In this document: piece after piece, positions 1 to 9,035 of the stretch
How the letters are laid out: each line of letters starts with the position of its first letter
How positions within the stretch are numbered: the stretch's first letter is position 1
Assembly: GCA_030783905.1 (NCBI GenBank)
Contig: JAQAHH010000006.1
Location: forward strand, 248,001 to 312,000
From: Bisgaard Taxon 45
Lineage (GTDB): Bacteria > Pseudomonadota > Gammaproteobacteria > Enterobacterales > Pasteurellaceae
Length of the DNA: 64,000 nt
Direction: 5' to 3'
Notes under the pieces: model-generated
What the model saw: the letters and a program-made list of their open reading frames with translations, nothing else
Database searches by the model: none
Told to the model about the DNA's origin: nothing
Program-made: the position numbers and the translations under genes

Positions 1-1453
1 GGCAGCTTAGAAAATTGGAAATTGGTTCATATAAAGAGGGTAAGAGTTCACTGCCGTATAGGCAGCTTAGAAAGTTTGAACAGACCACCTTACCATTGAC
101 AAAAGGTTCACTGCCGTATAGGCAGCTTAGAAACAAATCATTTATATTGGTTGTATCAAGAATTAGTTCACTGCCGTATAGGCAGCTTAGAAAATTACGT
201 GGTAAGGTATTGAATACTCACAAAGGTTCACTGCCGTATAGGCAGCTTAGAAAATTATATGCACCTAAATCGTCTTAAACAAGGCGTTCACTGCCGTATA
301 GGCAGCTTAGAAAGACTGGAAAATAATTTATCAGTAACTAATGCCGTTCACTGCCGTATAGGCAGCTTAGAAAATGTGCCAAGACGTGGCTAATCAGCTT
401 GAATTGTTCACTGCCGTATAGGCAGCTTAGAAATGATTTTACTTTGTCGTAAACGGGGGATTAAAGTTCACTGCCGTATAGGCAGCTTAGAAAATTTTTT
501 CATCCACGGGAATGGATTTTTACGAGTTCACTGCCGTATAGGCAGCTTAGAAATTGCTTGTTCAAGATTGCTTGGGAATTGATAGGTTCACTGCCGTATA
601 GGCAGCTTAGAAAACGTGAACTTGTAACCGTGAAAAAATCGAAAGGTTCACTGCCGTATAGGCAGCTTAGAAAACTAGCCCAACGCATGGCATAATAAGC
701 AGTAGGTTCACTGCCGTATAGGCAGCTTAGAAAGTCGCCCCTCCCGTCATGGATAAATGCACAGCGTTCACTGCCGTATAGGCAGCTTAGAAAATTATCT
801 AATCTAATATCACAATCATATGTCGGTTCACTGCCGTATAGGCAGCTTAGAAATTATTGATTAAGTAGTCTGTGATTGCGACACAGTTCACTGCCGTATA
901 GGCAGCTTAGAAATGATTCTTGCCATGCGATAGCAGAAAAGATCAGTTCACTGCCGTATAGGCAGCTTAGAAAATATGCATTATTGAATACAATATAATC
1001 ACCAAGTTCACTGCCGTATAGGCAGCTTAGAAAACATCTCGTCTTGCTGTTCTGCGAGACGTTGAGTTCACTGCCGTATAGGCAGCTTAGAAAACTACAT
1101 CTAATAAATGACGTTGTAACCTATCGTTCACTGCCGTATAGGCAGCTTAGAAATACGCAGCTTGGATAAACCCTGCTTTTCATCTGTTCACTGCCGTATA
1201 GGCAGCTTAGAAATTTTTTCGCTTATTTGTTAGAGCAGCTCAAGTGTTCACTGCCGTATAGGCAGCTTAGAAAGCGTTTTAAAGAAGATGAAAAAGCGTT
1301 GCTTGGTTCACTGCCGTATAGGCAGCTTAGAAATTTATTCATCATCTATAATCACATCCTCTGAAGTTCACTGCCGTATAGGCAGCTTAGAAAGCTTGAA
1401 CGATATTCAACAGATTGAATATCACGTTCACTGCCGTATAGGCAGCACCTCTA
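1..1453 (+). CRISPR. Type I-F CRISPR array, leader-distal part (24 spacers)
   Basis: A 28-nt repeat starting GTTCACTGCCGTATAGGCAG and ending CTTAGAAA recurs with an exact 60-nt period. Full identical repeats start at 46, 106 and so on to 1366, each followed by a 32-nt spacer; positions 1-13 are the tail of a repeat cut by the window edge. The repeat starting at 1426 has lost the consensus in its last 7 bases, the usual sign of the trailer end. The repeat carries the CTGCC/GGCAG stem recognised by Cas6f (Csy4). Repeat sequence, 28/32 geometry and stem fit type I-F. The array should be transcribed left to right from a leader outside the window; no cas gene is present here. I saw no duplicated spacer. 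Confidence 0.98.
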
Positions 1454-1479
1454 ACCGCTTGAATGTCATTCAAGCGGTT
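1453..1479. repeat. Perfect inverted repeat at CRISPR trailer and waaC 3' end
   Basis: Arms of 12 bp (AACCGCTTGAAT and ATTCAAGCGGTT) surround a 3-nt loop. The element begins at the last base of the degenerate CRISPR repeat and covers the stop codon of the convergent heptosyltransferase gene. It could end transcription of that gene, or of the array, but neither side has a good run of T, so the terminator role is inferred. Confidence 0.6.
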
Positions 1480-2471
1480 GGGTTTGTTGGGATTATCTTG
1501 CTAAATTGAATTGTGTCGAGTGACAAAAGTGCGGTGAGTTTTTGGAGAATGTCATCTGCTTCGATCTTCTTCATACTGTCAGCAACAAGGTAATGCTGAT
1601 TTTTACCGTAGGTGCCTATCAGTTTGGGATCGGTGGCGCCATAGAGCGTGAGATTGGTTTTGTCGAGGGCGGCGGTTAAGTGTGCTAGCCCAGTATCCAC
1701 AGAAACAACTGCGTGGGCATTCACAATGTGTTGTGCTAACTCGGATAAGGTGGATTTCGGCAGAATGGTCACCTGTTCAAGATTCTGTGCGATCATTTCG
1801 GCGCGCTGTTTTTCTTGAGGATTTGACCAAGGCAGGCGAATGTGTATGCCTCTTGCGGTGAGCTTTTCTGCTAATGCTCGCCATTGTGTATCAGGAAGAA
1901 ACTTATCTTGGCGTGTGGTGCCATGAAAAAACAACAGATAAGGCGTTGGATTGGGTTTGATGGCGAAATGCCTTGCGATACCATAATCCCCTTTGTGAGC
2001 TGGAAGGGAATATTTTAGGCTTTGTGCAAACAGTTGACGGATCCGTTCGACCGCGTGCTGCTGGTAACTGATGGCGTATTTTTTATCGTAGAAAAATGCT
2101 GCGAGCGGTTCGCGGATTGAATGACGATCGTAGCCATGACGGGTGCCTTGTGCTAGGCGAGTGGCAAACAATGCACTTTTTACTAAACCTTGCGCATCAA
2201 TCACTGCATCATAGCGTTCGGCTTGTAGTAAAGTGCGGTACTGTTTCCATTGATTTTGGGTTTGAGCAGAAAAAGGCGACTGGCGCCAACGTCGCAAGGC
2301 GATGGGGATAACCTGTCTGACCGCACTGTGCCAACGAGGAATTTCGGCGAAGTTTTCTTCAACCACCCAATCGACTTGTAAATGGGGGAGGGCCTGTTGT
2401 GCATCTGTCAGGGCAGGTAAACTGTGCAGAATATCGCCCATTGATGAGGTTTTGACTAAACAAATTTTCAT
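1470..2471 (-). CDS. waaC: LPS heptosyltransferase I (WaaC/OpsX type)
   Basis: This 333-residue glycosyltransferase family 9 protein adds the first L,D-heptose from ADP-heptose to Kdo-lipid A on the inner face of the inner membrane, starting the LPS inner core. The N-terminus KTSSMGDILHSLPAL carries the conserved Gly12-Asp13 pair (Asp13 is the presumed base), and the C-terminal half has the nucleotide-sugar motif SVDTGLAHLTAAL. Length is normal for the family. It overlaps the upstream waaF by 4 nt, so the two are co-transcribed and probably translationally coupled. In P. multocida several heptosyltransferases act on alternative inner cores; which one this is cannot be decided from sequence alone. 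Confidence 0.92.
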   Translation of the reverse strand: MKICLVKTSSMGDILHSLPALTDAQQALPHLQVDWVVEENFAEIPRWHSAVRQVIPIALRRWRQSPFSAQTQNQWKQYRTLLQAERYDAVIDAQGLVKSALFATRLAQGTRHGYDRHSIREPLAAFFYDKKYAISYQQHAVERIRQLFAQSLKYSLPAHKGDYGIARHFAIKPNPTPYLLFFHGTTRQDKFLPDTQWRALAEKLTARGIHIRLPWSNPQEKQRAEMIAQNLEQVTILPKSTLSELAQHIVNAHAVVSVDTGLAHLTAALDKTNLTLYGATDPKLIGTYGKNQHYLVADSMKKIEADDILQKLTALLSLDTIQFSKIIPTNPTA

Positions 2472-3514
2472 GCTTTCGCCAGTAATCCTATGAGTTTTTC
2501 AAATACCATATTGGGTTGGATATCGATTAAACTTTGATGATAACCTTGGTCGCTGTCTTTGCTTTTTCGCACTTTCATTAAGCCACCTTCAATTAAACGA
2601 ATAATCACCGCTTTGTCAGACAGCGGTGGGGTATAAGTCGGGCTAGTTGGGCCATAAAGCGCAACCAATGGGCGTTGAACGGCTGCGGCAATATGCATTA
2701 ATCCACTGTCATTACTTACCACCGCTACACAATCCGCAATTAAATCCACTGCTTCATTTAAGCTCGTTTGTCCGGCAAGGTTAACGCAATAAGGGCGTAA
2801 TGTATCAGGTAATGCATGATGAATGTCTTCGCCTACCGCTTCGTCTTTCGCGGAACCAAACAGACGAATTGCATAGCCTTGCTCAATTAGCATTTCAGCC
2901 AGTTTCGCATAATGGTAATGAGGCCAACGTTTGGCAGGACCAAATTCTGCCCCCGGACAAAAGCCAATGATTGGGCGTTGGGCGAAAAGGGCGGTCTGTT
3001 TTTCAAATTTTTTTAGCGTATGTTGTTGAGCAACGGCGTCTATTTGTAAATAAGGCACAGGACATGGTAAATCTGCTGCATTCGGAATCTGCCCTTTTTC
3101 AAAACCTAATGCAATATAGCGTTGCACCATCATTGGATAGTCTTTTTTATTACTGCGTAAATCGGTTAAGAAAAAATAGCGACTCTCGCCTTTCCAGCCA
3201 CGACGTATTGGGATACGAGCAAAAAAGGGAATAAAAGCAGATTTTAATGAATTAGGTAAAACAATTGCCATATCATATTGATGACGTAGCGATTTGCCGA
3301 GACGATAGCGTTCCCCTAAGGCAAACGCACCATGCCCGATCGGCATAGTAATCGCTTGTCGCACTTCAGGCATACGTTCCAATAAGGGCTTGCACCAGTT
3401 AGGTGCCATCACATCAATTTCACAATTGGGATATTGTTGTTTGAGCGTTTGATACAGGCTATGCGACATCATCATATCGCCAACCCAAGAAGGACCAATT
3501 ACTAAAATATTCAT
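2468..3514 (-). CDS. waaF: LPS heptosyltransferase II (WaaF/RfaF)
   Basis: This 348-residue family 9 glycosyltransferase adds the second heptose to the LPS inner core using ADP-heptose. It shows the N-terminal GPSWVGDMMMSHSLY segment with Gly12-Asp13, typical of WaaF, and the C-terminal VSNDSGLMHIAAA plus LYGPTSPTYTPP donor-binding region. Full length for the family. It is read with waaC, whose ATG overlaps the end of this gene. The gene for a PCuAC protein lies 85 nt upstream on the same strand, with no evident functional tie. Confidence 0.93.
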   Translation of the reverse strand: MNILVIGPSWVGDMMMSHSLYQTLKQQYPNCEIDVMAPNWCKPLLERMPEVRQAITMPIGHGAFALGERYRLGKSLRHQYDMAIVLPNSLKSAFIPFFARIPIRRGWKGESRYFFLTDLRSNKKDYPMMVQRYIALGFEKGQIPNAADLPCPVPYLQIDAVAQQHTLKKFEKQTALFAQRPIIGFCPGAEFGPAKRWPHYHYAKLAEMLIEQGYAIRLFGSAKDEAVGEDIHHALPDTLRPYCVNLAGQTSLNEAVDLIADCVAVVSNDSGLMHIAAAVQRPLVALYGPTSPTYTPPLSDKAVIIRLIEGGLMKVRKSKDSDQGYHQSLIDIQPNMVFEKLIGLLAKA

Positions 3515-3599
3515 TGTGATTCCATTGTGTTATCGAAAGAGGTTTTATTGTAATCTGCTTTGTCAGTCAGATAAATGGTTTTGTATCCACGAATAAGGC

Positions 3600-4010
3600 T
3601 TAGGGTGCAACCACATTAGCCTTGATCTCGATGACTTCACCATTGTCGAAGAACAAGCTGAGTGGATATTGTTCGCCCACTTGTAAGGACTGTTCAAGAT
3701 CAAAGACCATAATATGCAATCCGCCCCGTTTCAGTTGTACAGTACTATGTGGTGGGATCAGGATAGTCGGTAAGTCAATCATGTGACCTTTTTGCATACC
3801 ATGTAAGGCTAAGCGTGATTTGACTTTACTTTGGACAAAGGCAAGTTGAACCGGCTCTTGACTGTGATTGTGTAAATCCATAAAAACGGCACTGGGTTCG
3901 CCGGCTTGGGTGGCAAACACGATCGGATGTTCAACTTGAATATGGGCAAGCAAGGTGGTTGGCAAGCAAAGGCTGAATAGCATGCAAAGGAACGAACGTA
4001 ATGGCATCAT
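3600..4010 (-). CDS. Periplasmic PCuAC-family copper-binding protein
   Basis: A 136-residue protein with a signal peptide (hydrophobic segment about residues 5-22, likely cleavage after LLA) and a single PCuAC (DUF461) domain. Family members hold Cu(I) in the periplasm and pass it to cuproproteins such as cytochrome oxidase. Likely ligands are His70, Met77, His99 and Met101. The Met-X21-His-X-Met part fits the family motif exactly, but the first spacing is X6 rather than the usual X10. The start has two adjacent Met codons. It is not next to the copper genes at 44.3-46.8 kb. Copper binding is inferred from the family. Confidence 0.85.
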   Translation of the reverse strand: MMPLRSFLCMLFSLCLPTTLLAHIQVEHPIVFATQAGEPSAVFMDLHNHSQEPVQLAFVQSKVKSRLALHGMQKGHMIDLPTILIPPHSTVQLKRGGLHIMVFDLEQSLQVGEQYPLSLFFDNGEVIEIKANVVAP

Positions 4011-4265
4011 ATTTCCCTCGTTTAGTGAGATAAGATGTTGCTATTATACCCGTTCAAACAAAAATTGCGCACTGCGATTTTCAACGGGACAAATTGATGG
4101 GCGGATATCGCCCTTTACAGTCCGATGATGACATCGCCACCTAGCATGGGCTAAGTGAACCTGTACAGGTGAAATCTATCATGATGTGTACAAGAGCTTG
4201 CTTTAAAAACAGCATAAAAAGTGCTATATTGTCCCCCGATTTTTCATCATCAAGTTTCCAATCCT

Positions 4266-4877
4266 ATGACGAATTACTACGATATAACTTTAGCACTAGC
4301 GGGGGTGTGTCAAGCCGCAAAATTGGTCCAGCAATTTGCTCATAATGGGCAAGCGGATCAGGCTGCATTTGAGATCAGTCTTCACACCTTGTTACAAATG
4401 CAACCAGAAGATACTTTAGCGGTATTTGGTGGCAAAGCACAGAATATCAAGTTAGGGCTTGAAACTTTATTGGAACAAATGAATGGAACAGGTTCTGATT
4501 TAAGCCGATATTGGATTAGTTTACTGGCATTGGAGAGTAAGCTGAATAAAACCCCACAGGCAAAAGCAGAATTAGCACGTCGCATTCAGTATTTACCTTC
4601 ACAATTGGCTCATTACGATTTGCTGGATGAGCAAATGCTGTCCACATTAGCCAGTATTTATGTGGATGTGATCAGTCCATTGGGTAAAAAAATCCAAGTC
4701 ACGGGTTCCACTCTCTATTTGCAGCAATTGGCGATGCATCACCGTATTCGTGCCTGTTTATTAGCGGGGATTCGTTCTGCAGTCTTATGGCGCCAAGTAG
4801 GGGGAACAAAATGGCAAGTGTTATTCTCTCGTCGCAAAATTATCGCCATGGCACAACAAATTTATTCTTCACTTTAA
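4266..4877 (+). CDS. hflD: High frequency lysogenization protein HflD homolog
   Basis: A 203-residue HflD family protein; the N-terminus [20 protein letters not shown] closely follows E. coli HflD. In E. coli HflD is a peripheral membrane protein that binds phage lambda CII and promotes its degradation; its housekeeping role is unclear. The reading frame is open for 15 more codons upstream, but alignment to the family supports the ATG at 4266. A TATATT box lies about 40 bases before it. In many gammaproteobacteria hflD sits between mnmA and purB; here purB follows 27 nt downstream but no mnmA precedes. Confidence 0.9.
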   Translation: MTNYYDITLALAGVCQAAKLVQQFAHNGQADQAAFEISLHTLLQMQPEDTLAVFGGKAQNIKLGLETLLEQMNGTGSDLSRYWISLLALESKLNKTPQAKAELARRIQYLPSQLAHYDLLDEQMLSTLASIYVDVISPLGKKIQVTGSTLYLQQLAMHHRIRACLLAGIRSAVLWRQVGGTKWQVLFSRRKIIAMAQQIYSSL

Positions 4878-6272
<1,395 letters not shown>

Positions 6273-6300
6273 TAGACAATAAATATTGTAAATAAAAAAT

Positions 6301-6338
6301 AGGGCGATGTGATATATTACATCGCCTTATTTTTTTTA
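6301..6338 (+). terminator. Rho-independent terminator of purB
   Basis: A 10-bp stem AGGGCGATGT / ACATCGCCTT (one G-U pair) with an 8-nt loop is followed by TATTTTTTTT. It lies 29 nt after the purB stop. Confidence 0.9.
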
Positions 6339-6434
6339 AAATCATAAAATAAAAATAATCCTTTTTTAATCAAAATAAGAAAAAGGTTTATATTTGTATG
6401 TAAAATAATCAAATGAGTCAAAAAATATAAGATG

Positions 6435-6450
6435 TGTGAGCGGTATCACA
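6435..6450 (+). promoter_or_regulatory. CRP (cAMP receptor protein) binding site upstream of lctP
   Basis: TGTGAGCGGTATCACA is a perfect TGTGA-N6-TCACA palindrome within the 325-nt AT-rich gap before the lactate permease gene. It lies about 150 nt before the start codon, consistent with activation of lactate uptake by cAMP-CRP. The rest of the gap (6339-6597) is AT-rich promoter DNA in which I recognise no gene. Confidence 0.85.
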
Positions 6451-6597
6451 TAAAAAAATCTGATTTTTAAAGCATTTTTTTGAAATTGCTTTAATATAAC
6501 AATTTATTAACATTTGAGTTGGTTTATTATTTGTGCAATTTTATTTTTAGATAAAATACATACGCATAAATAGTTAGCCTGTAGTGTTGATATTTTG

Positions 6598-8220
6598 ATG
6601 TTATCTCACATTTCATTTTATGTAGGTTTTTTTATGGTTTTCTTTTTAAGTATTCTTCCGATTGTTTTATTGATTTATTTAATGGTAAAACGTAATAGCT
6701 TACCTTCTTATATTGCCTTGCCTTTGATCGCTGTTTTAACGTATTTATTACAAGCATTTTATTTTGGTACAGATTTAACTCGCTTAAATGCCAATGTGAT
6801 TGCAGGGTTAATTGCTACACAAACGCCGATTACGATTATTTTTGGTGCGATTTTATTTAATCGCATGATGGAAGTCTCTGGTGGTACCGATGTGTTACGT
6901 AAATGGTTAGCCAATATTAACCCAAATCCCGTAGCGCAAATTATGATCATCGGTTGGGCATTTGCTTTCATGATTGAAGGGGCGAGTGGTTTTGGTACCC
7001 CAGCGGCGATTGCTGCGCCTATTTTGATGGGCTTAGGCTTTAAACCGTTACAAGTGGCAATGCTCGCATTAGTGATGAACTCCGTGCCTGTCTCGTTTGG
7101 TGCGGTCGGCACGCCAACCTGGTTTGGTTTTGGCCCATTAGGCTTAAGTGAAGAGGTAATCCTTGAACTGGGGCAAAAAACCGCATTCATTCACTTTATT
7201 GCAGCATTTGTGATCCCGATTTTGGCGTTACGCTTTTTAGTCAGTTGGCAACAAATTAAACAAAATCTGGTTTTCATCTATATCAGTATTTTCGCTTGTA
7301 CCATTCCTTATTTCCTATTAGCCCAAGTAAATTATGAGTTTCCTGCATTAGTGGGCGGCGCAATTGGTTTGTTTATCTCGATCCTTGTGGCAAATAAGGG
7401 TATCGGGGTGAGTAAAACAAATAATACCGAGATATCGCTTGAAAAAGTGGCATTTAGCGCACTGGTAAAAGCCTTATTCCCAACGATGATGTTGATTGCC
7501 ATTTTAATTATCACGCGTATTCATCAATTAGGGATTAAGCAATTACTTAATGATGCCACGACCTGGTTCTCGGTCTCTTTAGGCGCATTGGGGGAGTTTA
7601 AAGTCAGCCAAGCGCTCATTCTTTCGCTGAATAATATTTTGGGACAAGGTATCAGTGAAAGCTATAAAACACTGTATGTGCCTTCTTTGCTACCGTTTAT
7701 TGTCACTGTGATAGTGTCCATTTTGGTGTTTAAACTCAACGGAACTAAAGCGAAAACTATTGTGGTGAGTACCTACCAACAAACGAAAAAACCATTCTTT
7801 GCGTTATTAGGCGCTTTAGTTATGGTAAAATTAATGTTAGTGGGTAATGGGAACTATGATTCTATGGTCATTACCATTGGTAAAACCTTTGCTGATGTCA
7901 CTGGAGATAAATGGGTTTATTTCTCTTCTTATCTGGGGGCAATCGGTGCATTTTTCTCAGGATCTAATACTGTTTCAAATTTAACTTTTGGTGGGATCCA
8001 GCTTTCTATCGCTGAAACCACCGGCATGTCTGTACCCTTAATCCTTGCACTACAATCGGTGGGCGGTGCGATGGGTAACATGGTGTGTTTGAATAATATT
8101 ATTGCGGTTTGTACGGTGTTAAATGTGAGCAACCAAGAAGGTTCGATTTTAAAACGTACTGTGGTACCAATGTTCCTCTACGGCATAATTGCCGCCTTAG
8201 TCGCAGTAGTTATTTACTAA
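6598..8220 (+). CDS. lctP: L-lactate permease (LctP family)
   Basis: A 540-residue polytopic inner-membrane protein of the LctP family, which imports L-lactate with protons. The conserved core is readable: FMIEGASGFGTPAAIAAPIL near residue 125, NSVPVSFGAVGTPTWFGFGP soon after, and the C-terminal SYLGAIGAFFSGSNTVSNLTFG. Length and hydrophobic pattern are normal. The start is uncertain: ATG at 6598 (no obvious ribosome binding site) or ATG at 6634. The next three genes encode the L-lactate oxidising complex, so uptake and oxidation genes are grouped. A CRP site lies upstream and a hairpin follows the stop. Confidence 0.93.
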   Translation: MLSHISFYVGFFMVFFLSILPIVLLIYLMVKRNSLPSYIALPLIAVLTYLLQAFYFGTDLTRLNANVIAGLIATQTPITIIFGAILFNRMMEVSGGTDVLRKWLANINPNPVAQIMIIGWAFAFMIEGASGFGTPAAIAAPILMGLGFKPLQVAMLALVMNSVPVSFGAVGTPTWFGFGPLGLSEEVILELGQKTAFIHFIAAFVIPILALRFLVSWQQIKQNLVFIYISIFACTIPYFLLAQVNYEFPALVGGAIGLFISILVANKGIGVSKTNNTEISLEKVAFSALVKALFPTMMLIAILIITRIHQLGIKQLLNDATTWFSVSLGALGEFKVSQALILSLNNILGQGISESYKTLYVPSLLPFIVTVIVSILVFKLNGTKAKTIVVSTYQQTKKPFFALLGALVMVKLMLVGNGNYDSMVITIGKTFADVTGDKWVYFSSYLGAIGAFFSGSNTVSNLTFGGIQLSIAETTGMSVPLILALQSVGGAMGNMVCLNNIIAVCTVLNVSNQEGSILKRTVVPMFLYGIIAALVAVVIY

Positions 8221-8244
8221 TTTATTTTTGATGTCTTTTTTTAA

Positions 8245-8274
8245 ATATAGCTAACTTGTTTGAGTTAGCTATAT
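8245..8274. repeat. Intercistronic hairpin between lctP and lldE
   Basis: Perfect 11-bp arms ATATAGCTAAC / GTTAGCTATAT flank an 8-nt loop. The T run precedes rather than follows the stem on the coding strand, so it is not a standard terminator. It may stabilise the 3' end of lctP mRNA, set a processing point or be a protein operator. Confidence 0.75.
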
Positions 8275-8304
8275 CCGCATTTCGCATTTATTGGAGTGAT
8301 GAAC

Positions 8305-9024
8305 ATGAATGTCAATTTTTATGTGACGTGCATTGGTGATGCTTTAAAAGCCAATGTCGCTAAACAATCTGTTCTTCTTTTGGAACAACTCGGCTGTAAA
8401 ATTACCTTTCTTGAACAACAAGGTTGCTGTGGGCAACCTGCCCTCAATAGTGGTTATGTATTACAAGCCATTCCCGCCATGAAAAAATTGATTGAAACCT
8501 TTGAAGTCAATGATTATCCCATCGTCGCCCCTGCTGGTTCTTGCGTCTATGCTATTAAAACCTATGCAGACTACTTAAAAGACGAACCAGAATGGGCAAA
8601 ACGCGCGAAGAAAGTGGCAGATCGCTTTTACGATTTAACTGATTTTATTGTGAATAAGTTAAATATTGTCAATGTGGGCGCGAAACTACCGGGCAACGCG
8701 GTATACCATCCTTCTTGTAGTTTATTCCGCAAACTTGGCGTGAAAGAAGAGCCTATAACGTTATTACAAAACGTAGAAGGATTACACTTATTACCGATCC
8801 ATAACCAAGAAACTTGTTGTGGCTTTGGCGGCACATTCTCGGTCAAAATGGCCGAAATTTCAGGTGAAATGGTAAAAGAAAAAGTGCAACACATTATGGC
8901 GGTGAAACCGTTGTATTTAATCGGTGCAGATGTCAGTTGTTTACTTAATATCGGCGGGCGTTTAAAACGTGAAGGGCATCATGTCAAAGTGATGCATATT
9001 GCTGAAGTATTAATGAGTCGTTAA
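8305..9024 (+). CDS. lldE: L-lactate oxidation protein LldE/LutA (CCG-domain subunit)
   Basis: A 239-residue protein nearly identical in layout to E. coli YkgE. LutA/LldE works with the B and C subunits to oxidise L-lactate to pyruvate. Two cysteine-rich CCG motifs are visible (CCGQPALNSG at 41-50 and ETCCGFGG near 171), typical of heterodisulfide-reductase-like iron-sulfur subunits. In-frame starts also exist at 8296 (GTG) and 8299; the ATG at 8305 fits the family length exactly and has GGAG 8 nt upstream. It is first of three closely spaced genes after the permease. Confidence 0.94.
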   Translation: MNVNFYVTCIGDALKANVAKQSVLLLEQLGCKITFLEQQGCCGQPALNSGYVLQAIPAMKKLIETFEVNDYPIVAPAGSCVYAIKTYADYLKDEPEWAKRAKKVADRFYDLTDFIVNKLNIVNVGAKLPGNAVYHPSCSLFRKLGVKEEPITLLQNVEGLHLLPIHNQETCCGFGGTFSVKMAEISGEMVKEKVQHIMAVKPLYLIGADVSCLLNIGGRLKREGHHVKVMHIAEVLMSR

Positions 9025-9035
9025 GGGGAAAAATG

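Noticed and set aside
15-688. Open frames across the CRISPR repeats encoding repeated SLPYRQLR or FLSCLYGSE units
   Set aside because: The repetition is just the translated CRISPR repeat, which falls in a constant frame because the period is 60 nt. No start signals or homology.
1288-1509. A 73-codon frame over the array end and waaC terminus
   Set aside because: It is read through CRISPR repeats and the antisense of a conserved gene.
6759-7190. A 143-codon frame antisense to lctP
   Set aside because: It lies fully inside a conserved permease gene; its composition mirrors the hydrophobic codons of the other strand.
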